Source: Actinomycetota bacterium | Lineage (GTDB): Bacteria; Actinomycetota; Acidimicrobiia; Acidimicrobiales; AC-9 | Direction: 5' to 3' | Length of the DNA stretch: 36,502 nucleotides | Assembly (NCBI GenBank): GCA_005888295.1 | Contig: VAWP01000071.1 | Span: forward strand, 1 to 36,502 | Shown: positions 1-8,350 of the stretch, piece by piece | Numbering within the stretch: the first letter of the stretch is position 1 | Layout: each line of letters begins with the position of its first letter | Notes under the pieces: model-generated | Seen by the model: only the letters and a program-made list of their open reading frames with translations | The model's database searches: none | Told to the model about the DNA's origin: nothing | Program-made: the position numbers and the translations under genes

Positions 1-963
1 CAGGACCCAGGCCGTCCGGTACAACGCCAGCAGATCGTTGTCGCTGAGGTGGCCGGGCAGCGTCAGCCATCCGGCGGCGCCCGCGGCGCGGACGCGGGCC
101 TCGAGGGCGGGGCGCTCGTAGCCCTCACCGACGATCACCGCCTCGAGGCCGGGGTGGCGTTCCCGCAGCTTCACGAGTATGTCGATGAGCATCTCGAAGC
201 GCTTGACCGGCACGAGCCGTCCGGCGGCCACGACGAGCGGGTGGGGCGAACGGACTCCGCCCGGCGAGAAGCGAGGGGCGACGCCCGGTGAGACCACCGA
301 GATGTTGCGCTCTGGAAGCCCGAGCATCTCGACGATCTCCTGCTTCGATGATGACGACAGCGTGACGATGCGGCTCCGGCGGTAGACGGGTGGCGCCACC
401 GTGAACTCGACCATCTCCCCGAGGCGGGCGAGGATCTCGGGCTTGAGCACCATCCGCCACATCTCGGCGTGCACGTGGTGCAGGAACACCACGCGTGGAC
501 ACCGGGCCCACGCCGGCGAGAAGAAGGGCATGCCGTTCCAGACCTCGACCAGCGCGTCCCGCTGACCGGTCCGGCCCACGAGACCGCTGAGGGCGGTGCG
601 AGGGAACACCGCGTACCGTCCCGATTTGCGGACCACCCGGTACCCGTCACGGTGGGCGTGGGTGGGGTGCCCGGCCGCAGCCGAGCTGCGCATGGTGACG
701 TCGAGCCCGGCTCGTGCCCAGAGACGGGCGATCGTTGAGGCATGCAGCTCGGAGCCGCCAGCCTCCGGATCGTCGAGGTCGCGCCACGCGAGGATGTGAA
801 TGCGGTGTAGGCCGGCCTCGCCGGCGATGGCGGCGATGTCGTCGTCCTGGATGCTCGCCCTGGTACGCAGCGGAGCATCGGCCCGGGAGGCGGCATCGGC
901 GGTGTCTCGTCGGGAGCCGGGTCCAGGCGTGGCCGAGCCCGCCTCGAAATCCATCTGCCTCAT
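1..963 (-). CDS. GT4-family glycosyltransferase (3' end beyond window)
   Basis: The reading frame is open from the start at 963 to the left edge, so 321 codons are visible and the C-terminus is missing. An ATG at 963 follows GACGAGGAGC, a good ribosome site; a second in-frame ATG is at 954. After about 50 residues of low-complexity leader it reads as a GT-B, family-4 transferase. The N-terminal Rossmann half contains an ILAWRDLDDPEAGGSELH stretch, with the glycine-rich acceptor loop. Then comes VFLHHVHAEMW, and the start of the donor half has VVSPGV, VVAAGRLVPVKRF and AVIVGEGYER. The final E-x7-E motif lies outside the window. It probably transfers a nucleotide-sugar residue to a lipid-linked or surface glycan at the cytoplasmic face of the membrane. 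It lies 52 nt downstream of the flippase gene on the same strand, so the two are likely cotranscribed. Donor and acceptor cannot be told from sequence. Confidence 0.85.
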   Translation of the reverse strand, partial: MRQMDFEAGSATPGPGSRRDTADAASRADAPLRTRASIQDDDIAAIAGEAGLHRIHILAWRDLDDPEAGGSELHASTIARLWARAGLDVTMRSSAAAGHPTHAHRDGYRVVRKSGRYAVFPRTALSGLVGRTGQRDALVEVWNGMPFFSPAWARCPRVVFLHHVHAEMWRMVLKPEILARLGEMVEFTVAPPVYRRSRIVTLSSSSKQEIVEMLGLPERNISVVSPGVAPRFSPGGVRSPHPLVVAAGRLVPVKRFEMLIDILVKLRERHPGLEAVIVGEGYERPALEARVRAAGAAGWLTLPGHLSDNDLLALYRTAWVL

Positions 964-1015
964 GCTCCTCGTCAACGTCTCGCGACCGGGCGCTGCCCGC
1001 TGCCAGGCCGCCGTG

Positions 1016-2539
1016 TCACGGACGAGTCAGGCTACCGGATCGGATGCGCCTGGGAGCTGACACCACCAGCACGCCCAGGATGAGGGCCAGGACGCCCTGA
1101 CAGGCGAGCTCGGTCCGAGCGGTCGAGACGGCGTGCCCGTGGGCGGCGTTCACGAGCACCACGGTGAGGAGGGTCGCCAGGGCCAGGACGCCGACGACCC
1201 ACCGGCGTCCGATTCCCAGGAGGTAGTAGGTGAACAGCGTGCTGGCGGCGAGACAGCCCATGGCGAGGGCAAGGGTGGCAAAGGCGGACGCGGCACCAAC
1301 CTTGTCGGGCCCGAAGAGGATCCGCAGCATCTCCACGGGAGCGGCGGCGGCCAGGATGGCGAGGATGACGACGGGCAGCGCCACCAGGCCGAGGGCCACG
1401 CCGAGCTGGCTCAGCGCGTGGCCCCCTCGGCGCCAGCGGACGATCGCCTCGGGCAGGAGGTAGCCGCTGAGGACGATCGCCAGGAAGACAACCGCTTTGC
1501 ACGCCACGGAGATGGCGTTGTACGACCCCACTGAGCCCGGGGCATCACGTCCGACGATCTCGACGTCGAGCCCCTGCAGGCAGGCGAGGAAGAACAGGGC
1601 CAGGAGGGCCGCAGACAGATCGACGGCGAGGTGGCGGGCCCGGACTCCCCGATCGTGGACAGCGGCGGCTGGAGCAGCGGCGACAAGGTCGTCCGGTCGG
1701 TCCGACCAGCCTCCCGGGCCGGCTCCTCCGTCCGACCAGCCTCCCGGGCCGGCTCCTCCCCCCGACCAGCCTCCCGGGCCGGTCTCGGCCTCGTCCTCGG
1801 TGGGCAGGACCGGAGGGCCGGCGTCGGGCTCGAGCTCGGGCTCGGCCGCCGGTAGGGACGCCGGGCGGGCCCGCACCTCCGCCCAGCGTGCATGCCCGAT
1901 GGCAGCCCCCATGGCGGCGAGCAGGGCGAGGGCGGCTCCCTCGACGCCGAGCCCGGCGGCGATGAGGACGACGGTGAGGGTCGTTCGGACGCCGGCCTCG
2001 ACACTCAGGTTCCATGCCAGGCCCGTGTAGTTGCGATCGGCCTGGATGAGCCCCCGCTCGAACGAGAGCAGGCCCCACGCCCCGCCTGCGATCAGGAACT
2101 CAGCCACGCCGTCGGGGTTCGGGAGCGAGAGAAGCGAGGCGAGCCCGGACCGGCTCAGCCAGGCCAGCGCGGCGAGCAGAACGAGGCCGACGATCCCCGA
2201 GCGTCGCATCTTGGCGACCCAGGGCTTGATCCGTTCGGCCTGGCCTGCCATCGACCACGCCGTCACCCTGTGCACCACCGCGACCAACAGGGCCGACCCC
2301 GGCATCGACAACAAGAGGAACAGCACCAGCAGCTGCCCGAGGGACCCGTAGTCGCGGGAGCTGAGCAGATGGGCGATGGTGATGGTGACGATGACGTTGG
2401 CCGCGTTGGCGGCCACACCGGCCAGCGCCAGTGGTGTAGCCGTCCGCAGAGCGGCGCCAGAGGGACGATGGCCTTCTGCCGCGTTGACGGCGGATCTCGC
2501 TCTGTCGGCTAGCGAACTGGCCGGACGGAACGTTGCCAC
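1016..2539 (-). CDS. Polysaccharide/lipid-linked oligosaccharide flippase-like membrane protein
   Basis: This 507-residue polytopic protein resembles the Wzx/MATE-like polysaccharide exporters (MOP superfamily), which flip undecaprenyl-linked glycans across the membrane. I choose GTG at 2539 because GAGGAG lies 4 nt upstream; the frame is open to a TTG at 2593 without a ribosome site. About 12 hydrophobic segments are visible, in an N-terminal half (TPLALAGVAANAANVIVTI onward) and a C-terminal half (LAVDLSAALLALFFLACLQ onward). Between the halves is a roughly 70-residue hydrophilic linker rich in Glu, Pro and Gly, with three tandem GPGGWS-type decapeptides. That linker is not typical of the family and looks like a minisatellite insertion in the central cytoplasmic loop. 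The gene is upstream of and cotranscribed with the GT4 gene, and divergent from the acyltransferase. Confidence 0.75.
   Translation of the reverse strand: MATFRPASSLADRARSAVNAAEGHRPSGAALRTATPLALAGVAANAANVIVTITIAHLLSSRDYGSLGQLLVLFLLLSMPGSALLVAVVHRVTAWSMAGQAERIKPWVAKMRRSGIVGLVLLAALAWLSRSGLASLLSLPNPDGVAEFLIAGGAWGLLSFERGLIQADRNYTGLAWNLSVEAGVRTTLTVVLIAAGLGVEGAALALLAAMGAAIGHARWAEVRARPASLPAAEPELEPDAGPPVLPTEDEAETGPGGWSGGGAGPGGWSDGGAGPGGWSDRPDDLVAAAPAAAVHDRGVRARHLAVDLSAALLALFFLACLQGLDVEIVGRDAPGSVGSYNAISVACKAVVFLAIVLSGYLLPEAIVRWRRGGHALSQLGVALGLVALPVVILAILAAAAPVEMLRILFGPDKVGAASAFATLALAMGCLAASTLFTYYLLGIGRRWVVGVLALATLLTVVLVNAAHGHAVSTARTELACQGVLALILGVLVVSAPRRIRSGSLTRP
1701..1782 (-). repeat. In-frame 30-bp tandem repeat (about 2.8 copies) in flippase gene
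   Basis: Units at 1701-1730 and 1731-1760 are nearly identical and a partial third covers 1761-1782. Each encodes ten residues of the type GPGGWSDGGA on the minus strand. The period is a multiple of three, so copy-number change would not break the frame. The core CCTCCCGGGCCGG is shared with the repeat at 25149-25238. Confidence 0.9.
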
Positions 2540-2967
2540 TTGTCTCCTCGATGGCGCGGCATACTCATGGAGCGCCGCCGGCGAGTAGCACAACCGTAGA
2601 CCGGGGTACGAAGTGGCCTAACCGCGTCTCGGCCCCGTCCGCCGTATGCCAATCCACTCCGTCATGCTAACGAACTGCGATCTCGGAAAGGGTACCCCTG
2701 CGTGCCGCCCCACAAGCCGAGCGGACCCCGCCACCGCCGACACGGCGCCAGGACGCCGGCGGGGCCGGACCGCAGGAAGCGAACGAGGCCAAGGGGCCGC
2801 TACAACCACGGGCCCGTCGGCTACCCTCGGACAGCTGTACGCGAGCGGTATGCCCAGGGCAGGATGCCACCGTTCCTTTGGGGGGTCGATGGGCCAAACT
2901 TGGCGGGGGAGATGCCGCGGGTCTGACGGCTCCTCCTCGGAGAACTAGAGGATTCCGCAGAACCAGC
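2540..2967. other. Divergent intergenic region, no gene seen
   Basis: This stretch of about 430 bp separates the divergent flippase and acyltransferase genes and must hold both promoters. Short open frames inside it have no ribosome site and implausible composition. I found no clear -35/-10 pair. The + strand part from about 2830 to 2945 is G-rich and could form RNA structure, but I recognise no known element. Confidence 0.5.
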
Positions 2968-5610
2968 ATGGTCACGACCCCCACACGCACGCCGATCGCG
3001 CCGAGTCCCCGGCCCGCATCCCAGCAGCAGCAGGGGCGCGGCGCGGCGTACATGCCCGCCCTCGACGGTTTGCGGGCGTTCGCGGTCACGGCGGTCATCG
3101 CCTACCACCTGAACCTGAGCCGGGCCGGTGGTGGCTACCTGGGAGTCGACGTCTTCTTCGTCCTGTCCGGGTTCTTGATCACCGGTCTGCTGGTAGGTGA
3201 GCGGGCGCGCACCGGGGGGATCGCGTTCCGTGCCTTCTGGGCCAGGCGGGCGCGGCGACTGCTACCCGCGTTGCTGGTCGTGCTGGCTGCGCTGTCCATC
3301 TATGCCGGTCTCGGCGGACCTGGCTTGGACCGGTCGAGCCTGCGCCCGGATGCGCTCGCCACGCTCTTCTACAGCGCCAACTGGCATCTGATCTTCGGAC
3401 ACCAGTCCTACTTCGCCCAGTTCTCGGCCCCCTCGCCACTCAAGCACACCTGGTCGCTCGCCATCGAAGAGCAGTTCTACCTGCTGTGGCCGCTCATCGT
3501 CGTCGTGCTCTGGAAGGTAACCCGTGGCTCACGGCGTCTGCTCTTTGGTGCCATCACGGCGATGGCAGGGGCGTCCGTCGCCTTGATGGCGGTCCTCTAC
3601 CACCCAGGCGTCGACCCCAGCCGCATCTACTACGGGACTGACACCCGGGCCTTCGAGCTGCTGATCGGCGCCGCGTTGGCGGTGGCTGCGACCAGGCGAT
3701 CGCGGTCCACGCCGACCCGACGGGCCCAGCGGCTACTCCACGGCGCCGGCATCATCGCCATGGGGTTGCTCGTCTACTTCTGCGTGAGCGCTGCCGGTCC
3801 CCCAGGGTGGATGTGGCAGGGGGGACTGTTCGCAGTGGGGGTGGTCACCGCCGTGGTCATCGCCAGTGTGAGTGGTGCGCGCACGGGGCCCCTCGGTGCC
3901 GTGCTCTCACTTCCGCCGCTTCGTTGGATAGGGATCATCTCGTACGGGCTCTACCTGTGGCACTGGCCGGTGATCGTGCTGATGACCGATGCGAACACCG
4001 GGCTATCGGGTTGGCCGTTGAAGGGCGCCCAGGTCGGGACGATGCTGGCCCTGGCCACGGCGAGCTATGTGCTCGTCGAGCGACCCATTCGGAGGGCCCG
4101 TCTCAAATCATGGCGGGCATGGGTCGCCGCCCCTCTCGGACTGGCCGCGACGGCAGTCGCGGTGCTGTTCGCCACGATCGCACCCGGCTCGGTCGCCACG
4201 GCCGCCGCTCCGGTTCCGCCTCCGCCCGCCCCCGCGGCGTCGGGTTCCCCCAGTCTGCTCGTGCTCGGTGACAGCACGGCACTCACGCTCGCGTGGGGCA
4301 TGGCCGAGCAAGGGAACGCTCACGGCCTGGCCGTGCACAACGGCGCCTTCCTCGGGTGCAGCATCGTCGAGGGCTACACGGCGGACAACGCGAACGGTGC
4401 CACCGCGCCAACCACGCCACCCCCGGATTGTCGGTGGCGCTCACAGTGGCCTCGGCTGCTCGACCAAACGAAGCCGAAGGTCGCCCTGCTGTGGTTCGGT
4501 CCGTGGGAGACCGCAGATCACCTCGTCGGTGGCCGATGGCTGACCCAGATGACCTCGTTGCTCGAATCAGAGGGCGCTCACGTCGTCATCGGGACCGTGC
4601 CCTTGGACCATCCGCAGTCGCAGCCCGATCGAGGGACGCCCACCATGTCGCAACCGGCCAGGGTCGATGCAGTCAACGGGGTGTACCGGTCGTTCGTCGC
4701 CGCCCACCCCGACGTCACCCTTTACGACATGGCATCACGACTGACGCCGGGCGACCTCAGGGACGGCGTCCACCTCAGCGACAGAGGAGAGAGGCGCGTC
4801 GGCGACCTGGTGGACAGCGACATGTCTCTCCTGGCCAAGCCGACGATAGCTCTCCCGCCGGGTAGGGTCCTGTCACCCGCCGACCCTCTGCGGGTGATGA
4901 TCATCGGCGACAGCCTGATGCACGACGCCTCTCCGGGAGTGACGGCGGCGCTGGAGGCAACCGGCGTCGTGAAGGTGGTCTCCGACAACTCGGTTGTCGG
5001 ATGGGGGCTCACGGCGACCTCGAGCTGGGTCACCCAGTGGCCCCGAGTCATCAGCCAGTACCGGCCGGAGGTGGTCCTGGGCATGTGGAGCTGGGACGAC
5101 GACGCAGCCAAGGCCAATCCAGTTGGTTACAGCCGCCTGGTCGAGCAGGCCATGGGCGAGCTGATGGCTCCTGGGAACGGGGTGGACGGCGTGAGCATCA
5201 TGCAGACTCCTCGGACGGGCCCGAGCATCGCCGACATCGATCCCGCCAAGCGCGCCCAGGACGTCGCCAAAGCAGAGGACCAGCGGGAGACTTGGAACTC
5301 CCTGATGGGTTCGCTGTCGGCGCAGTGGCCCGGCCACTACATGTACCTGCCGGTCGCTGATGCGCTCGACGTGAACGGACAGTTCTCGACATGGTTGCCC
5401 GGGCCGGGTGGGACGTGGAGCCGAGCCCGCAAGCTCGACAACGCCCACTTCTGTCCCACGGGAGCGGCGACCCTCGGCCAGTCCGTCGTGCAGGCGTTGA
5501 CTCCGGTGTTCCAACTGCCACCCGCGGCGAACGGCTGGTGGGCGGGTTCGTGGACGAAGAATGCCACCTTCGACAATCCGTCAGGAGCCTGTCCGGACGA
5601 CAAGCCATGA
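2968..5610 (+). CDS. Membrane acyltransferase (AT3) fused to two tandem SGNH domains
   Basis: The 880-residue product starts at ATG 2968; the frame is open to 2878, but the upstream part looks non-coding. Residues about 28-385 are an acyltransferase-3 domain: MPALDGLRAFAV, the catalytic-type YHL histidine at 47, DVFFVLSGFLI at 61-71, then about ten membrane helices. It is like OatA/OafA enzymes, which acylate peptidoglycan or surface sugars. After a Pro/Ala linker there is a first SGNH-like domain (GDST, Ser436; D599-x-x-H602) and then a second (GDSL, Ser649; D824-x-x-H827). Each has its own nucleophile block and terminal D-x-x-H pair. Known relatives usually carry one SGNH domain. These domains would face outside and pass or remove acyl groups. 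The GT2 gene follows after 70 nt on the same strand. The ribosome site is weak (AGAGGA 15 nt upstream), so the start is moderately certain. Confidence 0.88.
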   Translation: MVTTPTRTPIAPSPRPASQQQQGRGAAYMPALDGLRAFAVTAVIAYHLNLSRAGGGYLGVDVFFVLSGFLITGLLVGERARTGGIAFRAFWARRARRLLPALLVVLAALSIYAGLGGPGLDRSSLRPDALATLFYSANWHLIFGHQSYFAQFSAPSPLKHTWSLAIEEQFYLLWPLIVVVLWKVTRGSRRLLFGAITAMAGASVALMAVLYHPGVDPSRIYYGTDTRAFELLIGAALAVAATRRSRSTPTRRAQRLLHGAGIIAMGLLVYFCVSAAGPPGWMWQGGLFAVGVVTAVVIASVSGARTGPLGAVLSLPPLRWIGIISYGLYLWHWPVIVLMTDANTGLSGWPLKGAQVGTMLALATASYVLVERPIRRARLKSWRAWVAAPLGLAATAVAVLFATIAPGSVATAAAPVPPPPAPAASGSPSLLVLGDSTALTLAWGMAEQGNAHGLAVHNGAFLGCSIVEGYTADNANGATAPTTPPPDCRWRSQWPRLLDQTKPKVALLWFGPWETADHLVGGRWLTQMTSLLESEGAHVVIGTVPLDHPQSQPDRGTPTMSQPARVDAVNGVYRSFVAAHPDVTLYDMASRLTPGDLRDGVHLSDRGERRVGDLVDSDMSLLAKPTIALPPGRVLSPADPLRVMIIGDSLMHDASPGVTAALEATGVVKVVSDNSVVGWGLTATSSWVTQWPRVISQYRPEVVLGMWSWDDDAAKANPVGYSRLVEQAMGELMAPGNGVDGVSIMQTPRTGPSIADIDPAKRAQDVAKAEDQRETWNSLMGSLSAQWPGHYMYLPVADALDVNGQFSTWLPGPGGTWSRARKLDNAHFCPTGAATLGQSVVQALTPVFQLPPAANGWWAGSWTKNATFDNPSGACPDDKP

Positions 5611-5680
5611 GGAGGCTGGCGACGTCACTGGGTCGGTCCCTGATTGTCGAGGTCGAATTGACGTCTATGGAGGTTCATCG

Positions 5681-6628
5681 ATGAGTGGCGAGTCGACCGA
5701 CCAACTGCTCGGGGAGGCCTGTCTGTCGGTGGTCATGGCCTGTTTCAACGAGGCGGACACCGTGGGCCAGGTGACAGAGCGCGTGTTGTCCTCGCCCTAC
5801 ACGCGTGAGCTCATCGCTGTCGACGACGGCTCCACCGACGAAACCCTGAGTGTCCTCAAGGCCATCTCGGATCCTCGTCTCGTGGTGATCGCACAGCCGA
5901 TCAACCGTGGAAAGGGCGCCGCTCTGCGTCGAGGCTTTGCTCGGGCCCGCGGTCCGTTGGTGATCGTCCAGGATGCCGACCTCGAGTACGACCCCGTCGA
6001 TTACCCCAGCATTCTGGCGCCTCTACTGGAGAACAAGGCGGACGTCGTCTACGGCTCCCGGTTCCATACGGCACAGCCACACCGCGTCTTGTACTTCTGG
6101 CACAGCGTCGGCAACAAGTTCCTGACAACGGTCTCGAATATGTCGACGAACCTCAACCTGACCGATATGGAAACGTGTTACAAGGCCTTCCGACGAGAGG
6201 TCTTCGAGCACATCGAGCTGCGGGAGGACCGCTTCGGCTTCGAGGCCGAGGTGACGGCCAAGGTCGCCAGCGGGCGCTGGCGCATCTACGAGGTGGGCAT
6301 CTCGTACTCGGGCCGCACCTACTCACAGGGCAAGAAGATCGGGTGGCGGGACGGGCTGTGGGCTCTCTACTGCATCGTTCGCTACTCCCCGCTGTGGGCG
6401 GCACTGAAGGAGCGCGGGGGCGCGCCGGAATGGCATCAAAGTGAGCTGACGGCCGACCGGCAAAACGCTTCAGCTGGGCTCGGATCAACAGACGGCCAGG
6501 CAATTGCGAGCGGCGGCTCTTCGGGAAACAGCGATAGAGAGCCACCCAGGAGGCTCAACCCCTTCGAGACCAACGCCACGCCGACCCGCGAGTCGTCTAC
6601 TCCTCGCTCGAGTCGGCCTCGACGCTGA
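5681..6628 (+). CDS. GT2 family polyprenyl-phosphate glycosyltransferase (DPM1-like)
   Basis: The start is ATG 5681, with GGAGG seven bases upstream; the open frame extends further 5' but overlaps the acyltransferase gene. The 315-residue product has a GT-A fold: LSVVMACFNEADTV, IAVDDGSTDET, RGKGAALRRGF, and the metal-binding VIVQDADLEYDP. It then has DVVYGSRF and a RFGFEAEVTAKV acceptor motif. This pattern matches bacterial dolichyl/undecaprenyl-phosphate hexose synthases, which charge a polyprenyl phosphate with a sugar on the inner membrane face for use by GT-C enzymes outside. No C-terminal membrane helices are present. Residues from about 265 are a Ser/Pro/Arg-rich tail of unknown role. 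The two GT-C genes nearby are plausible users of its product. It is convergent with the FAD protein gene. Confidence 0.88.
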   Translation: MSGESTDQLLGEACLSVVMACFNEADTVGQVTERVLSSPYTRELIAVDDGSTDETLSVLKAISDPRLVVIAQPINRGKGAALRRGFARARGPLVIVQDADLEYDPVDYPSILAPLLENKADVVYGSRFHTAQPHRVLYFWHSVGNKFLTTVSNMSTNLNLTDMETCYKAFRREVFEHIELREDRFGFEAEVTAKVASGRWRIYEVGISYSGRTYSQGKKIGWRDGLWALYCIVRYSPLWAALKERGGAPEWHQSELTADRQNASAGLGSTDGQAIASGGSSGNSDREPPRRLNPFETNATPTRESSTPRSSRPRR

Positions 6629-6673
6629 AGTCCGATTCCATTCTCGTGCCGGGTGGTGTTCGAGCCAGCGGGC

Positions 6674-6690
6674 CGGACTCGGTCCGTTTC
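6674..6690. terminator. Weak hairpin between convergent genes
   Basis: CGGAC (6674-6678) pairs with GTCCG (6682-6686) over a three-base loop, and TTTC follows on the + strand. It sits between the ends of the GT2 gene and the FAD protein gene. The stem is only five pairs, so this is a tentative call. Confidence 0.25.
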
Positions 6691-6694
6691 GCGG

Positions 6695-8221
6695 CTAGCG
6701 GCGAGCGGCGTCGAGGTACTCACGGCGGAGCACCGGGGCATCTCGGCCCGTTCCCGACCGACCCTGCCCGGGCCCGTCGGCTGACTTCTCCTCGTGGTAG
6801 TCGGCCTCGACGTTGACGCTCCAGATGTCGTGGTCGGCCCCGAGGATGTTCTCGACACTCAGCATGGCCGTGTACATCGAGTGGTCCTGGTTGTTGTAGC
6901 GGTGCATGCCGTTGCGACCGACGGGATAGACGTTGACGGCGTTGGCATCCAGCCAGCTCCGCAGCACCTCCACGTTGGCCCGGTAGTGCTCGTCGTAGAT
7001 GGGGTAGGCCTTGGGCATCCGCACCACGTAGCCCGCCTCGACGTCGGCGGCCTCCATGAGTCCCAGCTGCTCGAGCTCCTGCTTGCCCCGTTCGATCAGC
7101 TCCTCGTCGCTCGCCGTCCATGACTGATCACCCTCGAACACGGTGTACTCGAGGCCCAGGACGTTGCGGCCGTCCTTGACGAGGAAGGGCGACCAGGATC
7201 CGAAGTTCTGGATGCGCATCGTCCGCACGTCGGGAGCGTGGATGTAGATCCAGTTGTCGTCCCAGGCCACGCGCTCGGCGGGTACCACCAGGGCGACGGT
7301 GAGAAAGTCCCGGTAGCCGAGCCCGGCGGCGGCGCGACGAACCTCGTCCGGCGCCGGCGGGTCCATCGCCTCGACCAGGGCCCCGAACGGCATGGAGGAG
7401 ATCACCTCGCTGACCGGATACGTCGTCGTCCCGCCCCCCGCCGCGGTCGCTTCCACCTCGACGGCGCGATCTCCCTGCCGCCGGATGCGCGTCACCTTCG
7501 TCCCGAAGACGATCTTGGAGCCTCGCGCCTCGACCTTCTCGCGACAGACCTCCCACATCATTCCCGGCCCGAACTTGGGGTACTGGAACTCCTCGATGAG
7601 CGAGGTGATGTCCTTCTGGTTGCGCTTGGGGGTGAGGGAGTTGACGATCGCCTTGCCGAGTGACAGGCCTTTGACCCGTTGCGCCGCCCAGTCCGCCGGC
7701 ATCTGGCTCACCGGGATGCCCCACACCTTCTCGGTGTAGGTCTTGAAGAACGTCCGGTAGAGGCGCCATCCGAAGCGCGCCACCAACCAACCCTCGTAGT
7801 TGTCCTGGTCCTTCGGCGGGTGCACCCGGGCCCATGCGTACGAGCCGACGCATCGCACCGCCTCGACGGGACCGAGGTTGCGCAGCGCGTTGCCGCCGCG
7901 AATCGGATAGTCGAAGTACTTGCCGTCGTAGAAGATGCGGCTCTTGCGGGGCCGGAGCAGGAAGTCCCCCTCAGGCAGGATCTCGTGCCAGAGTTGCTCG
8001 ACGGCGGGCACCTTGGTGAAGAACCGGTGACCACCCATGTCGAAGCGCCAACCGTCGCGCTCGGTGGTCCTGCTGATCCCGCCGACGACCGAGTCGGCTT
8101 CCAGCAGGGTGGACGTCCGGCCGGACTTGGCCAGCTGGTACGCGGCCGTGAGCCCCGCCGGGCCTGCGCCGATGATGACCGCCTCGCGAGGGTCTCCGGT
8201 CGCCTCTGAGGGGGGCTCCAT
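6695..8221 (-). CDS. FAD-dependent UDP-galactopyranose mutase-like oxidoreductase
   Basis: The 508-residue protein begins at ATG 8221 with AAGGAG four bases upstream. An N-terminal ADP-binding fold (AVIIGAGPAGLTAAYQL, then a glutamate in LLEADSVVGG) shows FAD binding. GGHRFFTKVPAVEQLW and the later NGMHRYNNQDHSMYTAM are typical of the NAD(P)/FAD-dependent amine-oxidase/UGM-like group that sits in glycan clusters. Those proteins interconvert or oxidise nucleotide-sugar or lipid-linked substrates; the true substrate is not known here. A C-terminal tail of about 35 residues is polar and low in complexity. It is the last gene of a leftward group with two GT-C genes, separated from them by a 129-bp spacer that holds a large hairpin. 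Confidence 0.8.
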   Translation of the reverse strand: MEPPSEATGDPREAVIIGAGPAGLTAAYQLAKSGRTSTLLEADSVVGGISRTTERDGWRFDMGGHRFFTKVPAVEQLWHEILPEGDFLLRPRKSRIFYDGKYFDYPIRGGNALRNLGPVEAVRCVGSYAWARVHPPKDQDNYEGWLVARFGWRLYRTFFKTYTEKVWGIPVSQMPADWAAQRVKGLSLGKAIVNSLTPKRNQKDITSLIEEFQYPKFGPGMMWEVCREKVEARGSKIVFGTKVTRIRRQGDRAVEVEATAAGGGTTTYPVSEVISSMPFGALVEAMDPPAPDEVRRAAAGLGYRDFLTVALVVPAERVAWDDNWIYIHAPDVRTMRIQNFGSWSPFLVKDGRNVLGLEYTVFEGDQSWTASDEELIERGKQELEQLGLMEAADVEAGYVVRMPKAYPIYDEHYRANVEVLRSWLDANAVNVYPVGRNGMHRYNNQDHSMYTAMLSVENILGADHDIWSVNVEADYHEEKSADGPGQGRSGTGRDAPVLRREYLDAARR

Positions 8222-8231
8222 GTTCTCCTTA

Positions 8232-8284
8232 CCGTCCCTGGTTCGACTGTGCCGCGTGCCCAGGCCTGGGCAGCACAGGGACGG
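8232..8284 (-). promoter_or_regulatory. Long hairpin directly in front of the FAD gene ribosome site
   Basis: CCGTCCCTG (8232-8240) is perfectly complementary to CAGGGACGG (8276-8284). Inside lies the perfect 16-bp palindrome TGCCCAGGCCTGGGCA (8257-8272). An alternative pairing is CTGTGC (8247-8252) with GCACAG (8273-8278). On the transcript the structure ends next to TAAGGAG, the ribosome site of the gene starting at 8221. No U-run follows. It could be an attenuator, RNA-stability element or protein site. Confidence 0.55.
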
Positions 8285-8350
8285 GCCATCCCACGATACC
8301 GTCCCCGCTCAGGGTGACGGCGACGACGGGCATGGCCAGGCGGTGTGGCC

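Noticed and set aside
2646-2948. 100-codon + strand frame in the divergent region before the acyltransferase
   Set aside because: No ribosome site, no domain, Arg/Gly/Ser-biased composition.
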